From Anaeramoeba flamelloides (lineage: Eukaryota; Metamonada; Anaeramoebidae): a DNA stretch of 64,000 nt. Where the stretch lies: contig JANTQA010000032.1 of NCBI GenBank assembly GCA_027625915.1, positions 6,138,001 to 6,202,000 of the forward strand. The letters run 5' to 3'. The notes below the pieces were generated by a model. It was not told the origin of the DNA, did no database searches, and saw only the letters and a program-made list of their open reading frames with translations. Shown piece after piece: positions 1-11,546 of the stretch; position 1 is the stretch's first letter, and the number at the start of each line of letters is the position of its first letter. The translations under genes and the position numbers were made by a program.

Positions 1-125
1 CAAAGATTTTTCTCTATTATTTTGAATTCTGAAAAACCTAGTCACTTGACTGACACTTTAATTAGGGTTTGCGCAGCACTTGGAAGCACTTGACCGCACT
101 TCTCTAATTTCAAATTTTTTTTAAT
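1..125 (-). repeat. dispersed repeat fragment cut by the window edge
   Basis: Read on the minus strand, this stretch carries the string CTAGGTTTTTCAGAATTCAA. The same string, with about one change, lies near 61,615 on the plus strand, and the similarity runs on for about 45 bases. It looks like a shared dispersed repeat of unknown class. The copy is truncated by the window start, so its ends and any target duplication cannot be seen. Confidence 0.5.
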
Positions 126-739
126 TTAGATTTTTTTTTAAAGATATCCATATGTTTCTATTATCCACTGGGGATAATAAACTTTATTGATTCTTTTTTG
201 CCAATAATATTAAAAAAATTATTATTTTTTAATATATTAGATATATTGAATTTTTTAAATCAATATCAGGATTTTTATGATTATTTTAATAGGTTGAACA
301 AATATATAAAATGATATAGATCTTCATTGATATTAAAATTAAAAATTGACTCAATTTTAGGAGAAAATTTTATCAATTTGATCCTTTATTTTTAATAATT
401 GCCTTTTTTCATAGTAGAACTTTAAGAAACAAAAATGGTATTTACTTATTGTTCATTGTTGGTAGGGTTGATCATTTAATGCATTGGCTTTCTATAAGAA
501 ATAAATACACTTTTTAAGTTCAAATATAGATTTTAATTAGTATGAGTTGATTATTTTGACATTTGTACATTTTTTTATAGAAATAGATTGAAATTTGCAT
601 TATCTATTTATTAGTTCGATCTTTTTAACTTTTCTAGAAAATGGTTGAACCAAAATACTGAATGAGGGGAATTTGAGAATTTAATAAGGATAATTAACTG
701 AAACATTATCTCATTAAAGCGATCAAAGTCAACAAATAT

Positions 740-1330
740 GAAGTTTAAAATTTAGGTACGCTAATATTGTTTGCAAACCGAATTAATAAAATATGGTTCA
801 AATGTCTCGAAAAAATCTATTAGAAAAATGATACTCTTTTTTTGTCTGATCAATCACAAGAAAAAACTTTCTTTTTTGTATAAAATATAAGAATTTCAGA
901 AAAAAAGTTACCTTTTTCACAAATTTCAAGAATAATTAATCAATATTTGGACTTCAAAGTTGTAAATTTATTTTGTAAAATTACCTCTAGATATAAATTA
1001 GTTAGCTAAAAAATTGATCTTTTTAACAAAAAATAAATAAATCTTGAACATTCGATCTACAAATTATATTTACGTATCGATAATATATTGATAACATAAC
1101 TAGATTTGGAAAAATAAAAATAATTAATCTTTTTGTTTTTTAAATTTAATGATTATTGTGTAAATATTGGTTTGAAAAAAATCAAAAAATAGTCACTTTT
1201 TGATTTTTTCAAATTATTTATTATAAAAACTATAATTTTATTATTTTAAGTTTTCTATACTTATATTTGGAAAAATAAATTAATAAAAACAATTCTAAAA
1301 TGATAATTTTTACCTTTAATCATCTGGTCA
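740..1330 (+). repeat. dispersed repeat, copy related to 55,660-56,200
   Basis: This copy shares an ordered series of blocks with 55,660-56,200. One begins TTCAAATGTCTCGAAAAA here and CTCAAATGCCTCGAAAAA there, another is TTCAAAGTTG, and another is TAGCTAAAAAATT. Divergence is high and no coding potential was seen. The second copy sits in an intron of the RhoGEF gene, so the family is mobile or was duplicated. Confidence 0.5.
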
Positions 1331-2109
1331 AAAATATAATAAGGGGTAGTTTTTTTAAAGAATAAATTGAAATCGACCAATAGCTGTTTATTCTGTTTTC
1401 CAAATTTATCATTTTTCTAAAATTCAAGAAGGGATATAGCAATAAAAACAAAAAATACGATTTTTCATTTTTTATTATTTTTTAAAAACTCTTTCCTTCT
1501 CTACACAATAACTTTTAGTACTTTTTATATTTGTCAACAATTTTAAAGAAAATTGATATTGTAACCCCCTTTCAATCTTTTTTCCAACCTTCTTTTAAAT
1601 ATACTGATTTATAAAAGATTTGTACAAACTATTAGTGATTTAAATCTAGAAAAACAACTTTCCGTATTTAGTTTCACCCTTTTTCTTCAAAAAAACAATT
1701 CTTTCCTTGAATACCAATCTATTAGTTTCATTTTCAAAATAACCAAACAAGTTTTTGTTTATTCCTATGGAATATTATAACAAGATGAATAATCATAACC
1801 AGTTTTCAGTGTGATCAGCCTCAAAGGTGATTGGAGATCTGGACTTTTCTGGCACAATTTCAACTTTTTTATCTGACCTCACCCAAATAAGAATAAAGTG
1901 AAATTGAGTTTTTTTTCAGAATCAATAAAAAATTGGTCTTTATTTTTGATTTTTAAGATTTCACCCAGACTTTTTTTCGAAAAATTGATACATTATCATT
2001 TCATGTAGACCTTTCTAAAAATGGTTTGAGGCTGTTCGTCAGTACCCAATCGGGTTATTAGGGACCGGCCACTTTTTAACTCAAGTTATAAATTTATTAT
2101 TGAATAATA

Positions 2110-2470
2110 AACAAAATTCCAAAAATTTAGACCTATTTAAAAAAGTTAAAATAATAAACAATTCTACACATTACTTTCAATTTGGAAATAATTTTGAATT
2201 TTAAAAACTTTTAAATCTTTTTTTTTATTTTTAAACTTTTTCTTTTTTACAATCTTTCTACAATTTACTTCCTCTGATTAGTTATATTTGAAAAAAAAAT
2301 TTTTTTCAATTGTCAATAGAAGGTCAATTTTGAGTTTATTAAATAAAAAAATCACATAAAATTTGATGAGTTTTATTTAACCTTCGATCAATCACAAATT
2401 GTAGGAGTTCTTTCAACAAATTAAGCATACAAATTTTTTTTTATTTTCTTTTTCTTTTTTCTTTTTTTTT
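2110..2470 (+). mobile_element. decayed fragment of the ATTCCAAAAATTTGGACACA family
   Basis: It starts with ATTCCAAAAATTTAGAC and then follows 62,170-62,560 block by block: a TTCAATTTGGAAA block, a T-rich stretch, then TAGAAGGT followed by GAGTTT, then CGATCAA and TTCAACAAATT. No matching right terminus was found, so this is a left-end fragment. It is a plain DNA transposon relative without coding sequence. Confidence 0.55.
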
Positions 2471-3396
2471 AGAAAACTCAATTAAGATTCAAATACTTCT
2501 AATTTTTAGTACCTATCTATATACTCTTTGAATCAGGAATCACAAATTTAGTCACTTCACAATTCTCTCTTTAACATATTAAATGAAGTTTGTTCTAACA
2601 CTTAACCCTTAAAATAAATCCAATATAATTTTTTGTTCCACTTAGTTCATTTTTTTGAAGAAAGAAATTTTTTTTTTTCATTTACAAAAATTTCATCTGT
2701 AAAATAATGTTTTCTCAAAGGTTATAACCTCTGTTTCAAAATATAATCCGTGCTTTATTTTCTTCTTTGTTCCAATGCAACATCCAACCTCCCAAGATCA
2801 GTTAGTATACATAAGTTCAAATCAATTTTGAAGGTAAAAACCATAATTTATTCAGTAATTTTGAAATTATAAATACAATTTGTTGACAATTTTTAGTAAT
2901 ATTCTGAATTTTAAATTTTTTTCTAATATTGAGATAAAAATGATTATCTCTTAAAACACTAATATTAAATAACTTAATTTTATTTTAAGTTTAGAAAAAT
3001 ATATTTAATTGAGATATTTTTTTTGTCAATTTTTGATGTTGTGTGCAAATTTTGAGGAATATGTGAAGATTTAACAGAGACTTTTCAGATTCATTTGAAC
3101 AATAGTACCATATAACCTCAATTTTAAAAGACTTGAGTTATCGACGAATCTAAATTAACACTAGCCCTTAAATTTCAAAAACTTTTGCAAATTCAAAGAA
3201 TTTTAAAGCAAAAACAAAAATTAATTCAAATAATTATTTCTGACCAAACCACAAACAAGAATTGTTGTTATGGAATAAATATCTCTTCTCATTTTTTTTA
3301 CTTTTCATATCAAAAAAGAAAAAAAAAAAATACAAAAATAAACACAAAGAAAGTTCACACCTCACTCCAAATTCAAACTAAATTAACTTTACGAAA

Positions 3397-6300
3397 ATGT
3401 TTAAAAACAACAAAATCTCAGCAAAAGTCGACATTGTAATTGGTACATTGTCTTGCATAAAACAAAAAAACCGAACTGTTTTTATCAAATGGACCCGAGG
3501 CAAGCATAGTGACAAGACCCAAAATTCATTACTTGACAAATATGGCTGCACAACATTTAACCAGGAGTTCAGCGTTCCGTGCACATTATTTGTTGACAAA
3601 AAAACAAAAAAAATCAAAAGAAAAAAAATCAGTTTCTCGATCATTTTAGAAAAAGAAAACAACAAGAAGCTCTCAAGCAAATTGAAAGGCGGATCGCGAA
3701 AGGAAATTAAGATCGGCAAAATTGAAATTGACGTTACAAAAAGGTTCGAATACGGATCAACAAAAAACAAGCCATTAGTTTTGGAATACCCTTTAAATTT
3801 AAAAAACAGAACTAGCCATTTGAGGGTCCCCACATTAACGATTGCGTCTCGCATTGATTTGAATGGGAACAAAAAAAGAAATAAGAAAAAAAAAAAAAAT
3901 CAATCAAAAGAGCAAAAAGAAAAAGAAAAACTGCCCTTATTAAAGTCTACACATGTCTTACGTAAATTTGAAGAGTTTGAAATGCTGAATAGAAAAACAT
4001 TAAAGCCTGTTTCAGAAACAGAGGACTATACAGAAATTACAGCCAAAACAGAGTTTCGAACAGACTCAGAAGAGGAAGAAAAAAGAATAAAGAGGAGACA
4101 AAGAAAAGACTTTTATAACCAAAACAACAACGATGAAGATTTTAAAGAATCTTCTCAAGACTTTTCTTCATACAACTCAACTGAAGAAAATTCTGGGAAT
4201 GAAGAAAAAGAAAAAGAAAAAGAGTTTCATGGCCTTAGTAATGACAGTAATGAGGAAAAGGAAGATTCCCCAATTTACAATGAAAAACCAAATAACCAAA
4301 ATGAAAATTTAACATTTAAGCAAACATTAAAGAAAACTGATCATGATCAAGAAAATGAAAGAAAAAAGGAAGAGAATGATAATGATAAGGGCAATGGCAA
4401 CGATAGACATTTAGATCTTAAGAATGATAAACCATATAAAAATTCAGTGAGTGGATGGAACAAAACAAGAGTTCGAAAAAAAAATTCAATGTTTGAGTTA
4501 GATGAAGAGGAAAAAGAATTAATTGAATCCTTTAGTAAAAAAAGAAAAGAGCAATTAAAAAAAAAAAAAGAAGAACAAGAAAGAGAAAAAGAAGAAGAAG
4601 AAGAAGGAGAAGAAGAAGAAGGAAAAAAGAAGGAAAAAAAATCTTCCAGTCTTCGGATATCACATGATCATTCAGTTGACCAAAAGGATAATAAAAGAAA
4701 AAAATCCAGTTTAAGTAATCAAGAAAAGAATACAAATAAGGATAAGGATAAGAATAATGACTCATCTGATCTGAGTGAAGATCGTACAACTTCAAATATT
4801 AGTGGTAGTGATACTGAATCAAATAGCTCATTTTCAAGTGAAAATGAATCTAATCATGGGCTAGGTTTAGGAATGTTTCTTGATAATACCCCAGATAAAA
4901 AGAAAAAACAAGAAGAAGAAGAAGAAGAAGAAGAAGAAGAAACGGATCAACTTAATGAACAAGAGCAGGAAGAACAAAAAGAAAAGGAAGAAAAAGAAAA
5001 GGAAGAAAAAGAAAAAGAAAAAAAAGAAAAAGAAAAAAGAGAAAAAGAAAAAAGAGAAAAAGAAAAAAGAGAAAAAGAAAAAAAAGAAAAGGAAAAAAAA
5101 GAAAAAGAAAAAAAAGAAAAAGAAAAAAGAGAAAAAGAAAAAAGAGAAAAGGAAAAAAAAGAAAAAGAAAAAAAAGAAAAAGAAAAGGAAGAAGAGAAAG
5201 ATAAGAAAAATAAATCAACAAATCAAAAAAAAAAAAATTTAAAATATCCAAAAACACAACAAAAAAAACCACATAAACAAAACAACAATAATCAGTATAA
5301 TAAAAGATCAAAATCTGATGACTTAATTTCTCCAAGGCCATCGCCAAGTACTTTAAAAAAGAAAAAAAATCTAAGAAAGCATAAAAATAAAAAATTTACC
5401 CCAAAAAAACAAAGTCTAAATAAAAACCAAAGAAACACTTCTCATAAAAACCAAAGACCAAGTAATTTCGAATCTAAAAAAAAAAAAAACAATACTAATA
5501 ATAGTAATCGTTCAAAAACGCCAACGGAATCCTTTGATAACGAAACTAATCCAAAAACTAATTCGAAGGATCAGATTATTAGTGAACAAAAAAATGTATT
5601 AAAAAACCGAGACGAAGAAATTGAAAATTTAAAAAAGTCCTTGCAATATTCCAAATTAATTAAATTAGAAAATTGGTTAATCGAAAGAATACTATTTTTT
5701 TCGGAATCGATCTATTCAAATGGATACCCACTACCAAGTTGTGTATTAATGAAATGTTTTTTAAATTGGGATGCGTTCCAACCAAATCCATTAATATTAA
5801 ATTCCAATTTCCAATTGAGTCAAATTCAAACTGAAAATTTTCTGTCAGTTTATTTGAATTCAATTAATTTATTAATCCAGGTCAACAGAAATAAAACAGA
5901 AAATTTATATTGGTTATTATCCAATTTAGTTTTTATGATAAAATTGATAAATGAGATATTTCCAACGGAATTGGGCAAGGCGATCAAATTAAAAAGGGAA
6001 TTAAAGGCATTTAAAAAAAGTGCCGCGAAGAATAATGGGCTGACTGAAGAATATCATAAACAAATCATCATTAAAAAAGAGCAAAAGCAATTAAAGATCT
6101 TGAAATTCAAAAAACAAGTTAATCTCGAGATTACGAATATATTTCAATTGATTTTTACAAATGTTTTTAAATCAATAAAACCATATTTAATAAAAACGTT
6201 TTTAATTTATCAAAAGTCATCATTTTCCCGAAAATCTACACGGAAGAACAAAAAAAAAGGCAAGGAAAAAAAGGATCCTTCGTTGCAAATTAAAAAGATT

Positions 6301-6957
6301 TTAGAGAATTTAATCCAATCAATCCGGAATAACAATCTGCCGAAGGAATTTATTCAAATCTTTTTCAAACAAATTGTTTATGCGATAGATGTTACTTTAA
6401 TAAATGAGCTTTTGCGCCAAAAGAAATATTGCACTTGTGGCAATGGGTTCCAAATAAAACTGAAAATTACTCAATTCGAAGAGCTATTAAATAAATTTCG
6501 CTTCAATAAAAAAAAAGTGGATTTGAAATTATTTAGAATCAAACAAGCTTCACAGTGCCTTGCCATGAATAAAGTTCTTGTCGAAAACTCAAACGAAAAT
6601 TATAAGGCCTGCTCTGATATTGCGCCAGATCTTAATCTAATACAAGTACAACAATTATTGGTAAATCTTTCCATTGACGAATTCGACCCTCAAATAATTA
6701 CAGAACAGCAGTACAAAAAACTTGACGACTTTATTAACAATTATAAAATGAATTATCGTAAAAAAAACAATAGCAATACCAATTCAAATTTCAATTTAGA
6801 ATTCGATATTACCTATTTTTTCAATGTGGAAATTAATTACCATAAAATCAATATTTTAAATTGGGATAACGTGCCAGTGCCAATTATTTTAAAATCTAAA
6901 GAAGAATTCTATTTTTTAAAAAAGTCTCTCGATGAAATATTGAAAAATAAAAAATAA
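3397..6957 (+). CDS. NT-C2 / charged-helix / DIL (dilute) domain protein
   Basis: Single-exon gene of 1,186 residues. Residues 1-165 resemble the N-terminal C2-type (EEIG1/EHBP1) domain, a beta-rich membrane- or partner-binding module. Residues 170-740 are low complexity: acidic and Ser-rich, a Glu/Lys tract at about 525-600, then basic Asn/Lys-rich sequence. Residues 756-1180 resemble the DIL domain of myosin V tails: an LENWLIERILFF start, then LLRQKKYCTCGNGFQIK near 1,004, KLFRIKQASQCL, and an acidic DIAPDLNLIQVQQLL segment near 1,068. DIL domains bind cargo adaptors and Rab effectors. No motor domain is present in or near the gene. NT-C2 plus DIL proteins are known outside the myosins, so a role in organelle or actin tethering is likely but inferred. 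The ATG at 3,397 is the first before the C2 fold, and the frame has no break. Confidence is good for DIL and moderate for NT-C2. Confidence 0.85.
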   Translation: MFKNNKISAKVDIVIGTLSCIKQKNRTVFIKWTRGKHSDKTQNSLLDKYGCTTFNQEFSVPCTLFVDKKTKKIKRKKISFSIILEKENNKKLSSKLKGGSRKEIKIGKIEIDVTKRFEYGSTKNKPLVLEYPLNLKNRTSHLRVPTLTIASRIDLNGNKKRNKKKKKNQSKEQKEKEKLPLLKSTHVLRKFEEFEMLNRKTLKPVSETEDYTEITAKTEFRTDSEEEEKRIKRRQRKDFYNQNNNDEDFKESSQDFSSYNSTEENSGNEEKEKEKEFHGLSNDSNEEKEDSPIYNEKPNNQNENLTFKQTLKKTDHDQENERKKEENDNDKGNGNDRHLDLKNDKPYKNSVSGWNKTRVRKKNSMFELDEEEKELIESFSKKRKEQLKKKKEEQEREKEEEEEGEEEEGKKKEKKSSSLRISHDHSVDQKDNKRKKSSLSNQEKNTNKDKDKNNDSSDLSEDRTTSNISGSDTESNSSFSSENESNHGLGLGMFLDNTPDKKKKQEEEEEEEEEETDQLNEQEQEEQKEKEEKEKEEKEKEKKEKEKREKEKREKEKREKEKKEKEKKEKEKKEKEKREKEKREKEKKEKEKKEKEKEEEKDKKNKSTNQKKKNLKYPKTQQKKPHKQNNNNQYNKRSKSDDLISPRPSPSTLKKKKNLRKHKNKKFTPKKQSLNKNQRNTSHKNQRPSNFESKKKKNNTNNSNRSKTPTESFDNETNPKTNSKDQIISEQKNVLKNRDEEIENLKKSLQYSKLIKLENWLIERILFFSESIYSNGYPLPSCVLMKCFLNWDAFQPNPLILNSNFQLSQIQTENFLSVYLNSINLLIQVNRNKTENLYWLLSNLVFMIKLINEIFPTELGKAIKLKRELKAFKKSAAKNNGLTEEYHKQIIIKKEQKQLKILKFKKQVNLEITNIFQLIFTNVFKSIKPYLIKTFLIYQKSSFSRKSTRKNKKKGKEKKDPSLQIKKILENLIQSIRNNNLPKEFIQIFFKQIVYAIDVTLINELLRQKKYCTCGNGFQIKLKITQFEELLNKFRFNKKKVDLKLFRIKQASQCLAMNKVLVENSNENYKACSDIAPDLNLIQVQQLLVNLSIDEFDPQIITEQQYKKLDDFINNYKMNYRKKNNSNTNSNFNLEFDITYFFNVEINYHKINILNWDNVPVPIILKSKEEFYFLKKSLDEILKNKK
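4975..5200 (+). repeat. 15-bp tandem repeat coding for EKEKR/K units
   Basis: In-frame tandem repeat of about 15 bases (GAAAAAGAAAAAAGA and variants) giving about 15 EKEKR or EKEKK units, residues about 525-600 of the C2-DIL protein. Alternating acidic and basic residues of this kind can form a stable single alpha helix. The copies are nearly identical at DNA level, so length variation between alleles is expected. Confidence 0.85.
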
Positions 6958-9882
6958 TATTATTAATTTAATTTCCATTCTTTTTTTTTATTTTTTCTGT
7001 TATTTTTTTATTTTGAATTTGTTTATCCTCAAATATAGATTGAATTGAAATACTTCTGAGACAAATTAAAAATAAATAGTCGAGAAAATACTTGGCTAAT
7101 GCACGTTGATTTGAATATTTGGTGTTTTTTACTCCTATTGGTTACGTTTTTTTATAGTTAAAAATCATTTTGATTTTTTTGAAGCTATCTTTTTCTTTTT
7201 TTAAAGTTTTTTTTGTAAATGTTTTTCTTTTTCTTACTCAATTACTAAATATTTTATTTGTATAAAGTTTTTGGTTGAAAGTTTTATCAATATTTGGATT
7301 CAGTCCAAATTCTTGGATAATTTTATATATTATTATTATTTTTTTTGTCAAGAGATGATATCCTTCCGTCTGTTATCAAACACAAATTATCTGCAACATT
7401 TGAAACATGTTATATAGGATATCTAATTTAAAAAAAAAAAAAAATGACTGATAAATCCAAACAATAAAAGTGTTAATGGGGTCTTTTAGGAAAACTTGAA
7501 TCCTTCTTTTTTTTTTCATTGATTTTTTAGCAATATTTTATTTAAACTTTGGTTTTAAACATTTTTTTCAAATTTTGTAAAACCTAACAAGAGACTTTAT
7601 ATAAATAATTACCTATCAGGGTGCGATGTTAATGAGAAATAGTCCTATCACAAAACAAAAGTGTACCAACTGGGATAAATAAACGAGCTATCATACTGTA
7701 CATAGCAATTATTACATTTTTTTTATAATCTATTGGTATTACCCCTGATAACAATTTATTTCATGAGCTAAGAACTGAGATATAGATACTGATATTCTCA
7801 AATATATTAAATAAATTTTTGAGTTCAATTTCCCATTTTATAATTTCATATCTCAACTTTTAAAATAATTAAAGATAAAGAACCTTTTGAAAGTTTAACC
7901 AATTTTATAAAGTTATTGTAAATTTAAAAGAATAAAATGCTTTCTTTAAAGCTTGTGTAAAAAATTTTTAAAATGGAAAATGAAGTGAAAATTTTCAGAG
8001 ATTTATTTGAATTTATCAGTATGATAACTAATTACATTGATACACTTTTACAACACTAAATTTTTTATTAGGAATTATATAAATTTTTGTGCGTTCATAC
8101 AAATGATATTATTATTTTTTTATAATAGTATTTAAATTATTTTTCTTCATAGCCTTTTTTAATATTTTAAGAAAATTATGTATAATTATTCCTTTCTCTT
8201 AATAAATAATCAAGTTTTTTATTTTAAATAATAGGTATAAATAATTATTGATTTTTTTTTTTTTTCTTATGAACTCATCCATTGAATACAAAATAAGTAA
8301 ATCAAATGAAAATTTTTTTTTCAACATAATATTTTTAAAAAGTTTTGAATTTGATTCTAAACCCAATTTCATTCAAAAAGGTCCAGCAAAAAATGAAAAA
8401 TTCTCTCTTTTTTTTCAAAGAATCAAATAAACTAGAATTGTTTGGAATAAGAGAAAGAATAAAATTCAAATTAGATTGAAAATTGATGAAAAGAATACCT
8501 GAACAAAACAAAAATTTCAAAAAAAAAAAAAATTTTCAAAATTTTTTTGGCCCCTTTAATTTGAACATCTCCTGTAAAATTTGAAAAATTTCTTCAGAAA
8601 ATTAAAATTGTTTAGAATCAAATTTTTTAATTGTAAATGTATTCATTCTAAAAGAAAAGACAAACCACCCTTTTCTGCAAGGTTAATATGGTGTTTCAAA
8701 GTATTTTTTTTTATTTTCAAATTAATTTTTTAAATAAAAAAAAGAAAAAAATGAATTGACTTGCTTAAAGTGAAAAAAAAAAAAAGACAAGAAAAGAAAA
8801 AAAAAATAAATTTTAATAAGATGAGTAAAAATGATCAGTTTTAAAAATTGAAAATTTATATTGAGAAGAAAAAGGAATTAAAATCATAGAATATGTTCTA
8901 TTTCTTCAATAAAACTGATCCATTTAACTGAAAAAGAGTTTATTATAAAAATTAGAAAGATTTTGTCAAGTTAATTAAATAAAGAATAAATTTTTCAGAA
9001 AACAATACAATTTCCATCAAATTTTTTTTGAATTTTTCTGATTATAATTAACAAGATGGTTTCTTATCCTTTTTAACATTATCGAGAAGATTGAAGATTT
9101 TTTTTTTTACTAAAATAATCATTTTTAATTTTCTCTTTTTCTGGGAACATTCATTACAATGATAAAAAAAAAATTGAAATGGAAAAAATAATTTTGTCAA
9201 TGTTAATGAGTACCTAATATCAATTAAAAACAACTCAACAGGTAGACGCACAATCGATTTCGAAAAAACAACAATTATGCTCTTGGAAAGTTTTAGAAAA
9301 GGGCAAACGGGTAGTATCAATTTCCATTTTAAATCCTAACTAGTTATCATTTTGAAATACAACTGTGTTAGTTTTGACTGGCTTATCTTTTTAAAAATAT
9401 GAGTATAATACATTATTAAGCATTTTTGTTTGTTTAATGAAGTTAGTACCACAGGTATTTATATAACGAAAATTCATTTCTGAATTTATTTCAATAGTAT
9501 GATACTCGAACAAAAAAAACCCACTTTTAACGTTTTTCAGTAGAAAGTTTTTAAAAGGTGCCAAACAAAAAATAACCAAAAGTAAATAAAACTGCAGTAT
9601 TGAAAATTTAACGTTTTTTAATTTTAATTATTAGGTAAACAACTATTTTTAATAATGATAAATCCTTATGAAAGATCTTGTTGCTACCAACCCAAAATTT
9701 TCAATTTGCTAATTTCTGTTTATAAAAGGGTCAATATCGGTATCTTTAAAAAGAAGGATTTATTTTCATAAAAACGCGATTTTCGAGATATTACTAATGA
9801 TATTTGTTCTGTTTTATTTAGTCTCATTCTTTTATTCGATAGAGAATGAATCAAAATCAAAGTTAACATTAGCCATTATTCC
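6958..9882. other. gene-free intergenic DNA
   Basis: AT-rich spacer with homopolymer runs between the C2-DIL gene and the convergent S66 gene. On the minus strand at 9,329-9,215 a 30-codon ATG frame (MEIDTTRLPFSKTFQEH...) and an adjacent AG/GTACTC donor-like site look faintly exon-like. I could not join them to anything. No repeat with clear termini was found here. Confidence 0.4.
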
Positions 9883-10849
9883 TTAAAACTTAAAACGAAT
9901 GTGATCCTCCTGATAATTAATTGTGGATCTTGTGATTTGGAAAACAAAATTTGGTGGGATGTGTCCGACTGGCAAATTTACAAATAAAGGGATGGAAAGA
10001 TTTTTGATTTGTTGCTTAAAATCTTCAATTGCTTCAAGTGCTTTGCTGTTTTTTGTTAACAGGTGTCCTATCATAATTGCTTTCAAAGAGATTTTTTTAG
10101 ATTTGATTAATTTTATAATTCCTTGAAGGCACTGTGAAAGCTTTAAGGATCCATAGACTTCAAAAATGAGAATTAAATCTTTGTTTTCCGTTTCCATTTC
10201 CAGTTCCTTTTCCTTTTCCTTTTCCTTTTCTTCTTCTTTTTCTTTTTTTTTTTTCTTCTTTTTGTTTTTGTTTTTTTGGGCCGATCAAAAAATATTTAAC
10301 TAAAAGAGGGTATATTACTTGAACAACCCCTGCAAAAAGAAAGCCGCTTAAATCGTGACAATTTCTTGCAGATTCGTTGATCGCCTTCGCGGGTATGAGC
10401 TGAGTTTTTAATTTCCCAGTTAATGACTTGGAAATATCAGTTAAGTGCCTTTGTGAAAACGCATAAAAGCGATAATTTTGTGCTAAAGGGCCATGATAAA
10501 TATTCTCAAATTTCATTCTTTTAAGAAAATAAAGAAAGGGTACAGACCAACAATATCCCAGCACTGGCTTTGAGAAACTCATTTCATTAATTTGATCCTT
10601 TTTTGATTCAAGTTTGAAGATCAACTGTTTCATACGCTTTGTGCTTTCAAGAGGGGTTTTGATGGACAAGCCGCCATGGAACCAAACCCCAGTAATTTCT
10701 TCGTTATTAAGTGACTCAATTAATCCATCAACACAGTCTACAGTAGACGGAATTGTGAACACTATTGACTGTGACTTGAAGAAATTATTCAATTTCAAAA
10801 GAACCTTTTTCGAAATAACAATGTTTTCAACACTTATTATTGAGATCAT
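9883..10849 (-). CDS. peptidase S66 (LD-carboxypeptidase / MccF-like) homologue
   Basis: Two overlapping minus-strand frames (10,849-10,160 and 10,197-9,883) together cover the S66 fold. The first carries EITGVWFHGG, where the family has its ARGG loop, then KPVLGYCWSVPFLYF, matching the GYSDITALL nucleophile elbow, then IYHGPL and a FAGVVQVIYPLLV segment (family GGNLSVLAALL). The second carries LILIFEVYG, matching the catalytic-Glu LFLED strand, and VNLPVGHIPPNFVF, matching the catalytic-His GH..PN motif. The nucleophile position (residue 100, about 10,550) is Cys, not Ser. The frames meet in a Lys/Glu repeat with a 12-A run (10,237-10,260), so a one-base length error, a real frame break or a small intron may separate them. 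S66 enzymes cleave murein tetrapeptides or microcin C-like compounds in bacteria. Here the role is unknown and transfer from bacteria is likely. A joined length near 310 residues would suit the family. ATG at 10,849. Confidence 0.75.
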
Positions 10850-11546
10850 TTCAAAGAAAAGGAGATGAAATATTCTTTTTCTACTGGTATTTGAAAAAAA
10901 ATGATGAGTCAGCCTTTCAAAATAACTTTCTTGATTTTGTAAACAGTAGGTTCACTGTTTAAAACCCAAAAAATAACAGAATTATTCGTTTTAAAGAATG
11001 TTGAGTCCAGAAATAGTATCTGTTAGAATTTTAAGTGTATTTTTCAAAAAGATCGGATTTTCGTAACCATTTTAGTATACAAATTTGGAATTTGCCTTGA
11101 AAATGCTTGAAAATCACATCCTCTTGATTTTCTTACCCTCCACTTTATTTTCGAAATATTCAAGAGTTTAGCAAAATTGTATAAATTGATTTGAAATAAA
11201 GTAAAAAGTATGAGATATAAGTTGTAAAAAAAAAATTAGAATTTTTATAAAATGTGCGAATAATAAATGGGAAAAAAGTATACTTCAGATATTTTCATTT
11301 TACACAGAGTCTTTCAAAGAAAGAGATCTAAAATGAGTGATTTCACGATTTATTTTAGTTATATTTTGGTATCTTTGGAATGGTATATATGGGTGAACTA
11401 AGAATCCTTAAGAAATGTCAGATTACGAAATAGAAAAAAGATTCAAAATCTGAAATTTTATCATATTTTAATTTCCAAGACACGTTTCTTTATTGGTGTT
11501 AAAGTAATTCATATTGACTTTACAAAATTCGTTTTATTTCAATTAA

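Larger units (their letters stand above)
126..3396. other. gene-free 5' region with decayed repeats
   Basis: I find no convincing gene here. About 740-1330 matches 55,660-56,200, and 2,110-2,470 matches the left part of the element at 62,170-62,696. A loose inverted repeat with arms containing CAGCCTCAAA lies near 1,812-2,040. The last 200 bases before the gene at 3,397 are A/C-rich on the plus strand, unlike the T-rich DNA further upstream, and probably hold its promoter and leader. No specific promoter motif could be recognised. Confidence 0.5.

Noticed and set aside
4880-5347. Long open frames on both strands over the Glu/Lys repeat
   Set aside because: They are produced by the purine-rich repeat of the real plus-strand gene.
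9048-9329. Minus-strand frames with CCCAG and AG/GTACTC splice-like sites downstream of the S66 gene
   Set aside because: No family similarity in any frame and no consistent joining of the pieces.
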